Of a stretch of DNA of 33,044 bases, positions 15,693 through 23,264 are shown in pieces; within the stretch, counting starts at the first letter, position 1, and every line of letters begins with the position of its first letter. A program made the position numbers and the translations under genes. The notes beneath the pieces were generated by a model that saw only the letters and a list, made by a program, of their open reading frames with translations, was not told the DNA's origin and did no database searches. Source of the stretch: Spirochaetaceae bacterium (lineage in GTDB: Bacteria > Spirochaetota > Spirochaetia > DSM-2461); assembly GCA_016342385.1 (NCBI GenBank), contig JAEINM010000003.1, forward strand, positions 1 through 33,044, given 5' to 3'.

Positions 15693-18323
15693 ATGAATGA
15701 GATTTATTCCTTTAGTAGCGAAGAATATACAGCAGATTCTAAAATGATTGAAACAATGGGTATCCGAGGAAAGAGGATTATGGAGCTGGCCAAACTGGGT
15801 GTTCCTACTCTTCCAGGATTTATCCTTAATAATGATTTTCTGGAAACAGAAGAAGAATCTCCTAAAGAGCATTTTACTAATTTTAAAGCAGCCATTACTA
15901 AAATCGGAAATATTCTGGATAAGAAATTTGGTGATCCACAAAATCCTCTACTGGTAAAAATGGTCGTCAGCCCCATGTTGAATATGGTGTATACAGTATT
16001 CAGCGTACATAATATCGGTCTTTGCGATTCCACGATAGATGGTTTTTCCGCCTTTGTCGGTGAGAGTTTTGCCTATCATGAATATCGAAATGTTATTTTA
16101 CGAATTATAGAACTGGATTTGAAAAGCACAGAAGAAAAAGACCGGAAAAAAACCCTAACAAGTTTACTGACAAAAGTTAAAAAAGTCAAAAGTGTCGCCA
16201 AAATAAAAGAAGTGATGGAAAATGTAAAAGAATTTTATCCTTTGGAAATTTTTACTGATGCCTGGAAACAGAGTGCCTTTGTTGAAAATCTATATAAGCG
16301 ATTTTTTATCGGAAATGAAGCTCTTAATGATTCTGCTCTTCTTGTACAGGCTATGACTTTTGGGAACTATGGAAAAGAGAGTTATTTCGGCAGTTATTAC
16401 ACGAGAAATATTGTGACAGGAAAAGGGGAGCTCTCAGGTGAATACTTTGAAAATTCCTTTGATTCCAAAGGGAAGAATGGTAAAAAGATCACCTTAATTA
16501 AAGCCCCCTATTTAGATGGCCTCAAACAGATAGCTTCTGAATTGGAGAGAAGTTATAAAGAGATCAGAAAGATAACTTTTACAATAGAAGACGGTAGATT
16601 ATGGGTCATTGACCAGTTTGAATCATCAGATAAATCAACTCAAGCAGAGATGAAAACACTTCTGGATCTACATAAAGATGAAGTAATTGATGATAATTAT
16701 CTCATTCACGCTCTTAAACCGGGGAGGTTTGCTGAAATTCTTCATCCCGTACTGGATAAAGAGGCTGCCAAAGATGTTCCTTTTGTTCAGGGAGGCATTG
16801 CCGGTGCCATGGGCGCGGCTGTGGGTAAAATTTATTTCTCAACAGATAGACTTCTCAAAGAGTATAAAATTGCACAGCAGAAAAATCTTGATCTTGATTT
16901 TATACTGATCATGTCTTCAACTTATGCAGAAGATGTTAAAGCGATTGAAGTCGCAAGAGGGGTAGTGACTCAGGAAGGTGGTTATGCATCACATGCTCCT
17001 GTTGTAGCGAGAAGCCTTGGAAAAATCGCTATGGTTTATCCGGAAATGGAATTCAAGAAAGATCATATTGTTATTGATGGAAAGAAATTAAAAGAGGGTG
17101 ATATCATAGCTCTCGATGTGCCATCATATGATAAACCCAAAATCTATTTCAGTAAATTACCACTGATTGAACCTAAGATAAAAGACTGTGGTATTTTAGA
17201 ATTCCTGGAGATAATTCAGAGGCATATTGGCGATTTTGATATCCATGCCAATGCAGATCAGCCCAAGGATGCTGAACTGGCAAAACTTTTTAAAGCTGAT
17301 GGTATTGGATTGTGTAGAACAGAACATATGTTTTTTGAAGAGAAGAGAATCGCCATTTTCAGAACCCTGATAATAGCTGATTCAAAAGAGGAAAGAATAA
17401 AAGCATTAAATAAACTGAAGCCGATGCAGGTCGGTGATTTCTACAATTTATTTAAGATAATGGAAAGTCATCCAGTCACTATCAGGCTTCTCGATGCTCC
17501 ACTACACGAGTTTCTGCCTCATACCAGACAGAGTATGATTGACTTTATTGAGTTTGCCCTAAAACAGAACCCCAAGCTCACGGAAGTAGAAATACGCGAA
17601 AGATGTGATATGCTAGGCGAACAGAATCCTATGCTTGGACACAGAGGTGTCAGAGTGGCTATTACTTATCCGGAAATTTACAACATGCAGGTTTCCGCTA
17701 TTTTTGAAGCAGCCTATAAGCTGCAGAAAGAGGGGATAGATATAGTTCCGGAAATTATGATCCCTATTATTATGGATGCCAATGAAGTCCGGGCTATTCG
17801 TTTCGGAAAAAAAATCGAAGGAACTGAAATTATCGGAATCACTGAAATAGAGAAGCAGGTTCGCGATAAAATGGGTGGCCGTGCTCTTGAATACAAAGTC
17901 GGTGTAATGATCGAACTGCCTGCGGCTGTGCTCAATGCCGACAAAATTGCTAAATATGCTGACTTTTTCAGCTTTGGAACAAATGATCTTACGCAGACAA
18001 CGAATGGTTTATCCAGAGATGATTTTAACTCCTTCTTTACAAATTATAGTGAATTTGACCTTCTGGAAAAGAATCCGTTCCAGGTGCTGGGCAAACAGGT
18101 TAAAGAGATGATTTCTATAGCTGCGGAAAGAGGTCATTTGACCAGACCGGATATATCCATGGGAATCTGCGGAGAGCATGGGGCAGAACCATCAAATCTG
18201 CCGTTTATCAGATCCTGCGGATTAAACTATGCATCCTGTTCTCCCTATGGTATTCCCATAGCAAAACTTGCTCTAGCTCAAATGAATGTTGAACCGGCAA
18301 AAGGACAACGCCGGGCCTTCTGA
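15693..18323 (+). CDS. Pyruvate-phosphate-dikinase-like protein with degenerate ATP site
   Basis: PPDK interconverts ATP, phosphate and pyruvate with AMP, diphosphate and PEP through a phosphohistidine. At 876 residues this has full PPDK length. The central domain keeps His434 in GGYASHAPVVAR. The C-terminal barrel keeps Arg542 (GLCRTEHMFFE), Arg598 (IRLLDAPLHEF), GTNDLTQTTNGLSRDD (from 762) and Cys826 (GICGEHG). The N-terminal ATP-grasp region is still alignable, but its ATP-binding residues are gone. Against C. symbiosum numbering, K22 is Arg25, R92 is Val91, D321 is Lys293, E323 is Thr295, Q335 is Asp307 and R337 is Phe309. The glycine-rich SGARASMPG loop has no counterpart. It could still exchange phosphate between PEP and His434, but normal ATP chemistry looks impossible. 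It is last in the cfpA cluster, so I withhold the symbol ppdK. Confidence 0.85.
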   Translation: MNEIYSFSSEEYTADSKMIETMGIRGKRIMELAKLGVPTLPGFILNNDFLETEEESPKEHFTNFKAAITKIGNILDKKFGDPQNPLLVKMVVSPMLNMVYTVFSVHNIGLCDSTIDGFSAFVGESFAYHEYRNVILRIIELDLKSTEEKDRKKTLTSLLTKVKKVKSVAKIKEVMENVKEFYPLEIFTDAWKQSAFVENLYKRFFIGNEALNDSALLVQAMTFGNYGKESYFGSYYTRNIVTGKGELSGEYFENSFDSKGKNGKKITLIKAPYLDGLKQIASELERSYKEIRKITFTIEDGRLWVIDQFESSDKSTQAEMKTLLDLHKDEVIDDNYLIHALKPGRFAEILHPVLDKEAAKDVPFVQGGIAGAMGAAVGKIYFSTDRLLKEYKIAQQKNLDLDFILIMSSTYAEDVKAIEVARGVVTQEGGYASHAPVVARSLGKIAMVYPEMEFKKDHIVIDGKKLKEGDIIALDVPSYDKPKIYFSKLPLIEPKIKDCGILEFLEIIQRHIGDFDIHANADQPKDAELAKLFKADGIGLCRTEHMFFEEKRIAIFRTLIIADSKEERIKALNKLKPMQVGDFYNLFKIMESHPVTIRLLDAPLHEFLPHTRQSMIDFIEFALKQNPKLTEVEIRERCDMLGEQNPMLGHRGVRVAITYPEIYNMQVSAIFEAAYKLQKEGIDIVPEIMIPIIMDANEVRAIRFGKKIEGTEIIGITEIEKQVRDKMGGRALEYKVGVMIELPAAVLNADKIAKYADFFSFGTNDLTQTTNGLSRDDFNSFFTNYSEFDLLEKNPFQVLGKQVKEMISIAAERGHLTRPDISMGICGEHGAEPSNLPFIRSCGLNYASCSPYGIPIAKLALAQMNVEPAKGQRRAF

Positions 18324-18326
18324 TCT

Positions 18327-18371
18327 GTAGTGGAGGGTCGCGATCCTCCACTACATCAACCCTCCACTACG
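18327..18371 (+). terminator. Three-armed inverted repeat after the PPDK-like gene
   Basis: GTAGTGGAGG (18327-18336) pairs with CCTCCACTAC (18345-18354) around a TCGCGA centre. A second downstream arm, CCCTCCACTAC (18361-18371 including the preceding C), can pair even better with the same left arm. It begins four bases after the stop codon, between convergent genes, and there is no T-run. Termination or mRNA 3'-end protection is plausible. Confidence 0.6.
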
Positions 18372-18374
18372 ACC

Positions 18375-19199
18375 TTAATCATATAACTCAATTAAACCCA
18401 TATCATTTAAATCTGTCATTTCAAGGAATGATAAGAGTAATCCTTTTTTTATTTCACTCTCCCTTACGCATAATGCCTGGGGATAATCGATCAATACTGT
18501 ATTGAGTTCTGCTTCTGCCAGTTTGATGTTTTCTGTCAATCTGCCTCGTTTATAGGGTTCCATAAACTCTTTGAACATAACTTCTTTCAATACACTGTCA
18601 ACCAGTTTCGAGCCACATACATAATGACGGAAAGCTTTCATTTCGTAAGAACTGTTTTCTTCTGCTCTTATGCTCTTTATATGAATACTTTTATAAAAAT
18701 AGCGTATAAAATTAACTATAATTTCCAATTGGTCTAATTCCTGTTTGCTTAAGTGTAATTCGGCTATGGGTTGTAAAAGAGCGAAACTTTTTTTTATTCT
18801 CCTGATGGATGACCTGTAACGGGTTCTACGGGTTCCTTCCTGTCTTAAAGCGATGTTTTCCAGACCATACTGGTAGTAGAGGCATATGCCTTCATGAAGG
18901 TATTTCATGGCCTGTGCTGTTCCTTCTTCAAAAGAGATATTTCCAACAGAATAATCTCTTTGTTTTTTCTCTTCTTCTATGGTGGGGACATCGATTTCTA
19001 TTTGTGGTTGTGATAGGAATTCATAGGCGGAATTATAGGCATCATTGATATAGAGCATTTGGCGGTTTGACCATTCCTGTTTATCCTGATTCAGGTCGGG
19101 ATGATACTTTTTCACGAGCTTTCGGAAAATTGAGGTGAGATCCTTTAGAGATGATTCTTCAGTGAGCCCAAGGACTCTTAATGATTTCTTATGTTCCAT
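18375..19199 (-). CDS. J-domain protein with unknown helical C-terminus
   Basis: The N-terminal 65 residues form a DnaJ-type J-domain (MEHKKSLRVLGLTEESS, FRKLVKKYHPDLN with HPD at 33-35, then INDAYNSAYEFLS). J-domains recruit Hsp70 and stimulate its ATPase. The remaining 200 residues are charged and helical, with no zinc-finger or glycine-rich region, so this is a class III J-protein that would bring one particular client to DnaK. It has no signal or membrane segment. No dnaK or grpE is nearby. It is convergent with the filament locus and divergent from the gene at 19321. Whether its client is the CfpA filament is an open question suggested only by proximity. Confidence 0.8.
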   Translation of the reverse strand: MEHKKSLRVLGLTEESSLKDLTSIFRKLVKKYHPDLNQDKQEWSNRQMLYINDAYNSAYEFLSQPQIEIDVPTIEEEKKQRDYSVGNISFEEGTAQAMKYLHEGICLYYQYGLENIALRQEGTRRTRYRSSIRRIKKSFALLQPIAELHLSKQELDQLEIIVNFIRYFYKSIHIKSIRAEENSSYEMKAFRHYVCGSKLVDSVLKEVMFKEFMEPYKRGRLTENIKLAEAELNTVLIDYPQALCVRESEIKKGLLLSFLEMTDLNDMGLIELYD

Positions 19200-19216
19200 A
19201 AAAATAACTGAAAATT

Positions 19217-19245
19217 ATTCTATAATGTTAAATATTAAGAAACAA
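19217..19245 (-). promoter_or_regulatory. Possible promoter of the J-domain gene
   Basis: On the minus strand TTGTTT (plus 19240-19245), a 17-base spacer and TAGAAT (19217-19222) precede the ATG by 17 bases. Matches are moderate, and no Shine-Dalgarno sequence is present. Confidence 0.35.
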
Positions 19246-19264
19246 GCTATTTTTCTCTCCAAAA

Positions 19265-19293
19265 TTGACATCCCGTGAATAGTATATTAAAAT
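19265..19293 (+). promoter_or_regulatory. Strong promoter of the gene at 19321
   Basis: A perfect TTGACA (19265-19270), a 17-base spacer and TAAAAT (19288-19293) form one of the best promoters in the window. The leader of about 20 bases contains GGAGGG (19310-19315), five bases before the ATG. Confidence 0.7.
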
Positions 19294-19320
19294 TCAACTT
19301 AATTCATATGGAGGGCAATA

Positions 19321-19875
19321 ATGGCAACTATAAAAGATTTATTCAGTGCCTATAAAGACAGTGAGCTGCCAATGGAAGGTGGGTATATTATTACATCTTT
19401 TTTTGATCAGAAATCCAGTTATACCAGATATGAGGTTATCGCTTATAATAATGTAAAAGATATCTATATTACAGATGAGGGAATTGTCTTTAAAGCAGAT
19501 GGCAGGAAAATCTATGTACTGGTCGAACCTGTCAGTTTTACTATGAAACAGACTGATCCCTGTTATAGAGATGATGCTCATAAAATCCCCTATAGGTTTA
19601 AAGAGTTGACAGAGTATCGCACAAAACGTCAGGATCGGCTTTATATTGCTAAGGAACCGGTTGAAACCTATACAGCTTTTACAGTTTTAAATGAAACCGG
19701 ATTAAATAATTCATATGTCTGTTATCCCACAGATGATGTTTCTTCACTTATGAATAAATTTTTTCAACAGGCACTTTATCAAAATTCGAATGTACCCCGA
19801 TCTGATGCAAAGAAAGTTAGCGAAATTATTGTGGAAGTATTTAAGAAACTCGAACTTCCGGCTAAATTTTCATAG
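19321..19875 (+). CDS. Unknown 184-residue cytoplasmic protein with strong expression signals
   Basis: I do not recognise this protein. It has no signal peptide, no membrane segment and no obvious enzyme motif. The N-terminal two thirds looks beta-rich (YIITSFFDQKSSYTRYEV, VKDIYITDEGIVFKADG, RKIYVLVEPVSFTM), and the last 50 residues are helical (DDVSSLMNKFFQQALYQN, KKVSEIIVEVFKKL). It has a consensus promoter and a strong ribosome-binding site, so it is probably well expressed. It stands alone: a J-domain gene diverges upstream, a MinD-like gene converges downstream, and a long hairpin separates it from the latter. The start is firm because of the GGAGGG five bases upstream. Confidence 0.7.
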   Translation: MATIKDLFSAYKDSELPMEGGYIITSFFDQKSSYTRYEVIAYNNVKDIYITDEGIVFKADGRKIYVLVEPVSFTMKQTDPCYRDDAHKIPYRFKELTEYRTKRQDRLYIAKEPVETYTAFTVLNETGLNNSYVCYPTDDVSSLMNKFFQQALYQNSNVPRSDAKKVSEIIVEVFKKLELPAKFS

Positions 19876-19885
19876 AGAAAAAACA

Positions 19886-19958
19886 GGAGGACCGGAGAGA
19901 AGGTGAAACGGAAGAATTTCTATAATATTTCTTCCTTTCTCCTTTTCTCCCGTCCTCC
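19886..19958. terminator. Long imperfect hairpin between convergent genes
   Basis: A stem of about 30 base pairs has three mismatches and one bulge. The left arm starts with GGAGGACCGGAGAGAAGG at 19886 and the right arm ends with CTCCCGTCCTCC at 19958. It begins eleven bases after one stop codon and ends seven bases before the stop of the opposing gene. It probably terminates transcription from both sides. Confidence 0.7.
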
Positions 19959-19965
19959 ATCAATT

Positions 19966-21114
19966 TTAGAAAGAAAATCCGCTACCGCTACCAGGACTGG
20001 ACAGCATTTTTATGGTCCCCTGAAGTTCTGCTATCATATCTCTCTGTTTTTTCACCAGATCAAGAAGTTTTTCCACATCGTAATCATCATTGGAAAATCC
20101 CTTACTTTTTAATAGTTCGAAATCATTTTCTGCTTCTACTTCAGTTATATCAAAAGAGCTTTCAAATTCACTCTTATCATAGGGCATTTCGGGGAAGTTC
20201 TCCGAAAGAGCGATTTTTTGTGCAATTCTAAAAATCTGTGAGGCAGAAACAGAATCATTATTTTCAACCAGATGAGGAATCCTTTCTCTCAGTGATTTTT
20301 TTACATCACTATCAAAAAATATTAATCCAAGGCATTCCAGTTCTATATTGAGATTTTTTTCAATCAAACCTCTCAGTGCGATTACCATATTGATATCATC
20401 TGGTTCTTCAGCCATATTTATTATAATCCCGGGGGTCAGAATTGATAGATAATTTTTAGCTTTTTCCGCTGCTTCTTTATTAAATTCAGCTATTCCCGAC
20501 AAAAGAGATTCAACATTCTGAGGATCTCCTGGAACATTGTCTTTTATTGTATTTTTTAGATATTTCATAATATCTTTTTCATTGGAGAATAAGCGCTGAA
20601 GAAATCTGTATACAGTATTTCTGGCAAACATATATGTATTGAGAATAGATGTTGTTTCCGGAGTAATGACCATGAAGCCCGAATTGGATATAAGAAAAAA
20701 ATCGATAACATTGTGATTACATCCTGCTCCAAGGTCGATGATAATGTAATCGGCATCGAGGTTTAGAATAGCTTTCATAATCTTTTTTTTCTGAGCAAAT
20801 GTAATATTTGCCAGATCAAAACGCATAACATCCCCGGGAATAAACTGAAGATTTGCATAGGGTGTATCTACTATCAGATCACTTAGAATTGTTGTCTTAT
20901 TGTTGAGAAACATGCCTATACCCGGATTGGAATTTTTCATTCCAAGCCATGTATGGATATTAGATCCTCCCAGATCAAGATCTATTAAAAGAACTCTTTT
21001 CCCGACTGTAGCAAGAGAGAGGGCTATACTGGTGCTAAGGAAGGATTTTCCGACACCACCTTTTCCTCCGGCTACGGGAATTATTTTACGTTCAACATTT
21101 TCATTAATTACCAT
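19966..21114 (-). CDS. MinD/ParA-family P-loop ATPase
   Basis: This 382-residue cytoplasmic ATPase has the deviant Walker A motif GGKGGVGKS (about 16-24) of the MinD/ParA/FlhG group. It also has RVLLIDLDLGGSN (switch Asp), DADYIIIDLGAGCNHNVIDF (Walker B) and VITPETTSILNTYMF. These ATPases dimerise on ATP and position other cell components at the membrane or nucleoid. The C-terminus is unlike MinD: after the ATPase core come about 100 residues with a short coiled-coil (LLDLVKKQRDMIAELQGTI) and a flexible SSPGSGSGFSF tail, with no clear amphipathic membrane-targeting helix. No minC, minE, parB or flagellar gene is adjacent. The family is firm, but the cargo is unknown, and both FlhG-like and general ParA-like roles remain possible. 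Confidence 0.85.
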   Translation of the reverse strand: MVINENVERKIIPVAGGKGGVGKSFLSTSIALSLATVGKRVLLIDLDLGGSNIHTWLGMKNSNPGIGMFLNNKTTILSDLIVDTPYANLQFIPGDVMRFDLANITFAQKKKIMKAILNLDADYIIIDLGAGCNHNVIDFFLISNSGFMVITPETTSILNTYMFARNTVYRFLQRLFSNEKDIMKYLKNTIKDNVPGDPQNVESLLSGIAEFNKEAAEKAKNYLSILTPGIIINMAEEPDDINMVIALRGLIEKNLNIELECLGLIFFDSDVKKSLRERIPHLVENNDSVSASQIFRIAQKIALSENFPEMPYDKSEFESSFDITEVEAENDFELLKSKGFSNDDYDVEKLLDLVKKQRDMIAELQGTIKMLSSPGSGSGFSF

Positions 21115-21219
21115 GATTTTATAGTTCCATAAATATGAGGAAAATGCAAATAATATATTCTACAGGGTCAGGATAGTCTTTTCTCCGGGAAATAATCTTT
21201 CCCTGTCACATGCTTTGCG

Positions 21220-21249
21220 TAGACAATCTGTATATAATTCGCTTATCAT
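21220..21249 (+). promoter_or_regulatory. Promoter of the cyclase gene, short or no leader
   Basis: TAGACA (21220-21225), an 18-base spacer and TATCAT (21244-21249) each match the consensus at five of six positions. The ATG follows nine bases after the -10 box, and there is no Shine-Dalgarno sequence. Confidence 0.45.
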
Positions 21250-21258
21250 TATAGTCAT

Positions 21259-22695
21259 ATGCATTCAAATGAGTCAAAAAATACTATTCTTGCTTTGCAG
21301 AAAGAGATCGAGGAGTATTATCTCCCCAAACAGCTGATCGATGCCATCTCCGACATTGGTGCTATTCCCAAAAAATCTGAAGAACGGATTGTGGGAATAG
21401 GTTTTCTCGATATCTCCGATTATTCATACTTGGCAAAATTTCTGAGCGCTCAGGAGAATCAGACCATCCTAAACGGATTATACTCGGCTTTTAACTGGGT
21501 TCTGAAAAGGCATGGGGGCTACCTGAACAAAATTGAAGGTGACAGTCTGATGTTTCATTATGGTGGTCCCATCGATCCCAAGACCAAATCGCTCAGTGAG
21601 GATAGCGAGAAACGCTATGTAGCCAGAGAGTTGTTTTACACCTGTATTGAAATGCAGAGAGTCTGTACTCTTTTTAATCATGCGAAAGAAAATTTTCTTC
21701 TCAATAACTTCGATGAAAGTACCAGAACTGATATTGAGATGGCTTATAAACTGATTAAGAGTATGAGAGACAATGATGATCTATCTTCGACTTTTAATGC
21801 CTTATTCCAGATCCGTATACGTATTGGAACCAATGTGGGCAATGTCATGATCGGGAATTTCGGTCCTGAAGGAGCCAAACAATGGGATGTTATCGGACAT
21901 CCAGTCATTGAGGCTAAAAGGATGGAATCCTCTGCTCCAGTCGGTGGATTAAGAATAACCAAAGGGATGTACGAAATCCTCAAAGAGGAAGGTGTCACCA
22001 GAATCTATCTTGAGCGTTTTCGTCGTGAGGCGGGAGCTCTCTTTGGTTCTTATCGGAATATAACAGAAGAGGAGCTCTTTAAAGAGAGCAAGGTATACCT
22101 AAAAGACAAAAAAAATGCCACTTTCGATACATACAGCGTTCAGGTTAATCCGGGCTTACCCGAAGATATTTACAGCCAGATGTCTCTGCTACTTCAAAAA
22201 GGCGAAGCCGGAGCTGATCGTATAATTGATATGTTTACCTATTACAGGGGTAACCGATTTATCGTGAATAAAGCTGAGAAGTTATTTAAATCTCTTAATA
22301 TACATATTCGAAAGAGTAATTTAATCCGACTCATTGTTCCGGAGAAATTCAAGGCATTTCTTATGAATATTGGTGGTAATGAAGACATTGCAGAAGCTAA
22401 AGTTGAAAAGAATTATTCTCTATACAAGATCTTTGAAATGCTCGGTAACCTTCAGGATAAAATCAAATTGAATGAACTGGCTAATGAAGAGCTGTTTGTC
22501 TATAAAAATTATGAAGAGTACATTGAAAAAGAGAGGGAGTGGATTATGACTCATTTTAATGATAAAATAGGTGTAATAAAACAGACAACCTATTTTTATG
22601 ATGTCATATTCCCTCTCATCTTCAAGAATATAAAATCCAGTATCCTCGAATATCAGCAGCGTATGGATGATGTCGAAGAGATGGAAGAATTGTGA
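21259..22695 (+). CDS. Soluble class III adenylate cyclase-like protein
   Basis: The cyclase domain (about residues 42-245 of 478) would make cAMP from ATP in the cytoplasm. Metal-binding Asp51 lies in GIGFLDISDYS and Asp95 in NKIEGDSLMFHYG. Lys91 and Asp210 (QWDVIGHP) are the residue types that select adenine. Arg221 of the catalytic Asn/Arg pair is present (EAKRMES), but the Asn of the usual VN.A.R motif is Ile217, which may lower activity. An insertion of about 80 residues (roughly 103-184) is longer than normal. The C-terminal 230 residues are helical and unrecognised. No signal or membrane segment is seen. It is divergent from the MinD-like gene and convergent with the thioesterase gene, with no gap between the stop codons. 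Confidence 0.83.
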   Translation: MHSNESKNTILALQKEIEEYYLPKQLIDAISDIGAIPKKSEERIVGIGFLDISDYSYLAKFLSAQENQTILNGLYSAFNWVLKRHGGYLNKIEGDSLMFHYGGPIDPKTKSLSEDSEKRYVARELFYTCIEMQRVCTLFNHAKENFLLNNFDESTRTDIEMAYKLIKSMRDNDDLSSTFNALFQIRIRIGTNVGNVMIGNFGPEGAKQWDVIGHPVIEAKRMESSAPVGGLRITKGMYEILKEEGVTRIYLERFRREAGALFGSYRNITEEELFKESKVYLKDKKNATFDTYSVQVNPGLPEDIYSQMSLLLQKGEAGADRIIDMFTYYRGNRFIVNKAEKLFKSLNIHIRKSNLIRLIVPEKFKAFLMNIGGNEDIAEAKVEKNYSLYKIFEMLGNLQDKIKLNELANEELFVYKNYEEYIEKEREWIMTHFNDKIGVIKQTTYFYDVIFPLIFKNIKSSILEYQQRMDDVEEMEEL

Positions 22696-23118
22696 TTAAA
22701 CCGATCGTCCTAAGATAGATGCTCTTTTTTCCGCAACTTTCATTAGGGACTCAAGACCGATAATTTTCCTTTCATTTAATCCGTGCGATATGGATCCTAT
22801 TTCATCATAAGCTTTGATTGCAACCAGGATCTTATTGTCTTCAATCTGTTTTACCACAGCCTCAACAGTGACCATCATACCGATCAGAGTAGGCTCTTCA
22901 TGATTTATCTGTAGCATTGATCCGATACTAACCACTCCATCCTGCAGATTCTGGTCTATAACCTGAGTTGCCGCATGGAGCATCATTGTAGAAAGACTTC
23001 CCGTAGAAAAAAGATCTCTGAGATTTCCGTCACCATAGTTGATAGGACTATCTTTTGAAGTCAGTTTGTACTGACGAAGATATTTATCTCCTACTTTAAT
23101 ATTATGAAATTGTGCCAT
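22696..23118 (-). CDS. Hotdog-fold thioesterase of the fluoroacetyl-CoA thioesterase-like group
   Basis: The 140-residue protein has the hotdog layout of FlK-like acyl-CoA thioesterases: LFSTGSLSTMMLHAATQVID for the central helix, VVSIGSMLQINHEEPTLIGM for the strand with a conserved His, then VTVEAVVKQIEDNKILVAI and AYDEIGSISHGLNERKII. Aligned by eye to FlK, the catalytic Thr42 and His76 have counterparts, but the Glu50 position is Leu, so activity or substrate may differ. The longer reading frame beginning at 23139 is rejected: ATG at 23118 (MAQFHN) has AAAGGAGG seven bases upstream. It is a single-gene unit with a possible operator dyad at its promoter. Likely substrates are small acyl-CoAs; the specific one cannot be read from the sequence. 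Confidence 0.75.
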   Translation of the reverse strand: MAQFHNIKVGDKYLRQYKLTSKDSPINYGDGNLRDLFSTGSLSTMMLHAATQVIDQNLQDGVVSIGSMLQINHEEPTLIGMMVTVEAVVKQIEDNKILVAIKAYDEIGSISHGLNERKIIGLESLMKVAEKRASILGRSV

Positions 23119-23171
23119 AAAATCCTCCTTTGGCTGCATAAGCGAGCAGTAAACTCATTTACGACCAGCTT

Positions 23172-23199
23172 GTACTTAAATTTTAAGCACAGTTTTATA
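23172..23199 (-). promoter_or_regulatory. Possible -10 box and operator dyad of the thioesterase gene
   Basis: On the minus strand TATAAA (plus 23194-23199) is followed by a 19-base imperfect dyad, CTTAAA-A-TTTAAG flanked by GT and AC with one mismatch (plus 23172-23190). It covers the expected transcription start. No good -35 box is visible. Confidence 0.3.
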
Positions 23200-23230
23200 A
23201 TTTAATCCACTAAATAAAAAAATATGAAGC

Positions 23231-23258
23231 TTGAAACCTTTAAAAAAAACAGTATCTT
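23231..23258 (+). promoter_or_regulatory. Promoter of the gene at 23265, implying a leaderless mRNA
   Basis: TTGAAA (23231-23236), a 16-base spacer and TATCTT (23253-23258) end six bases before the ATG. The bases between (TAAGGT) leave no room for a functional Shine-Dalgarno sequence at normal spacing. Confidence 0.5.
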
Positions 23259-23264
23259 TAAGGT

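Noticed and set aside
18375..19199. J-domain gene as part of a dnaK chaperone operon
   Set aside because: There is no dnaK, grpE or hrcA nearby, and no zinc-finger or glycine-rich region in the protein.
19966..21114. Assignment of the ATPase as minD or flhG
   Set aside because: The P-loop motifs fit the whole MinD/ParA group. No partner genes or membrane-targeting helix allow a specific choice.
23119..23139. Upstream start of the thioesterase (MQPKEDF)
   Set aside because: These codons include the AAAGGAGG ribosome-binding site of the ATG at 23118.
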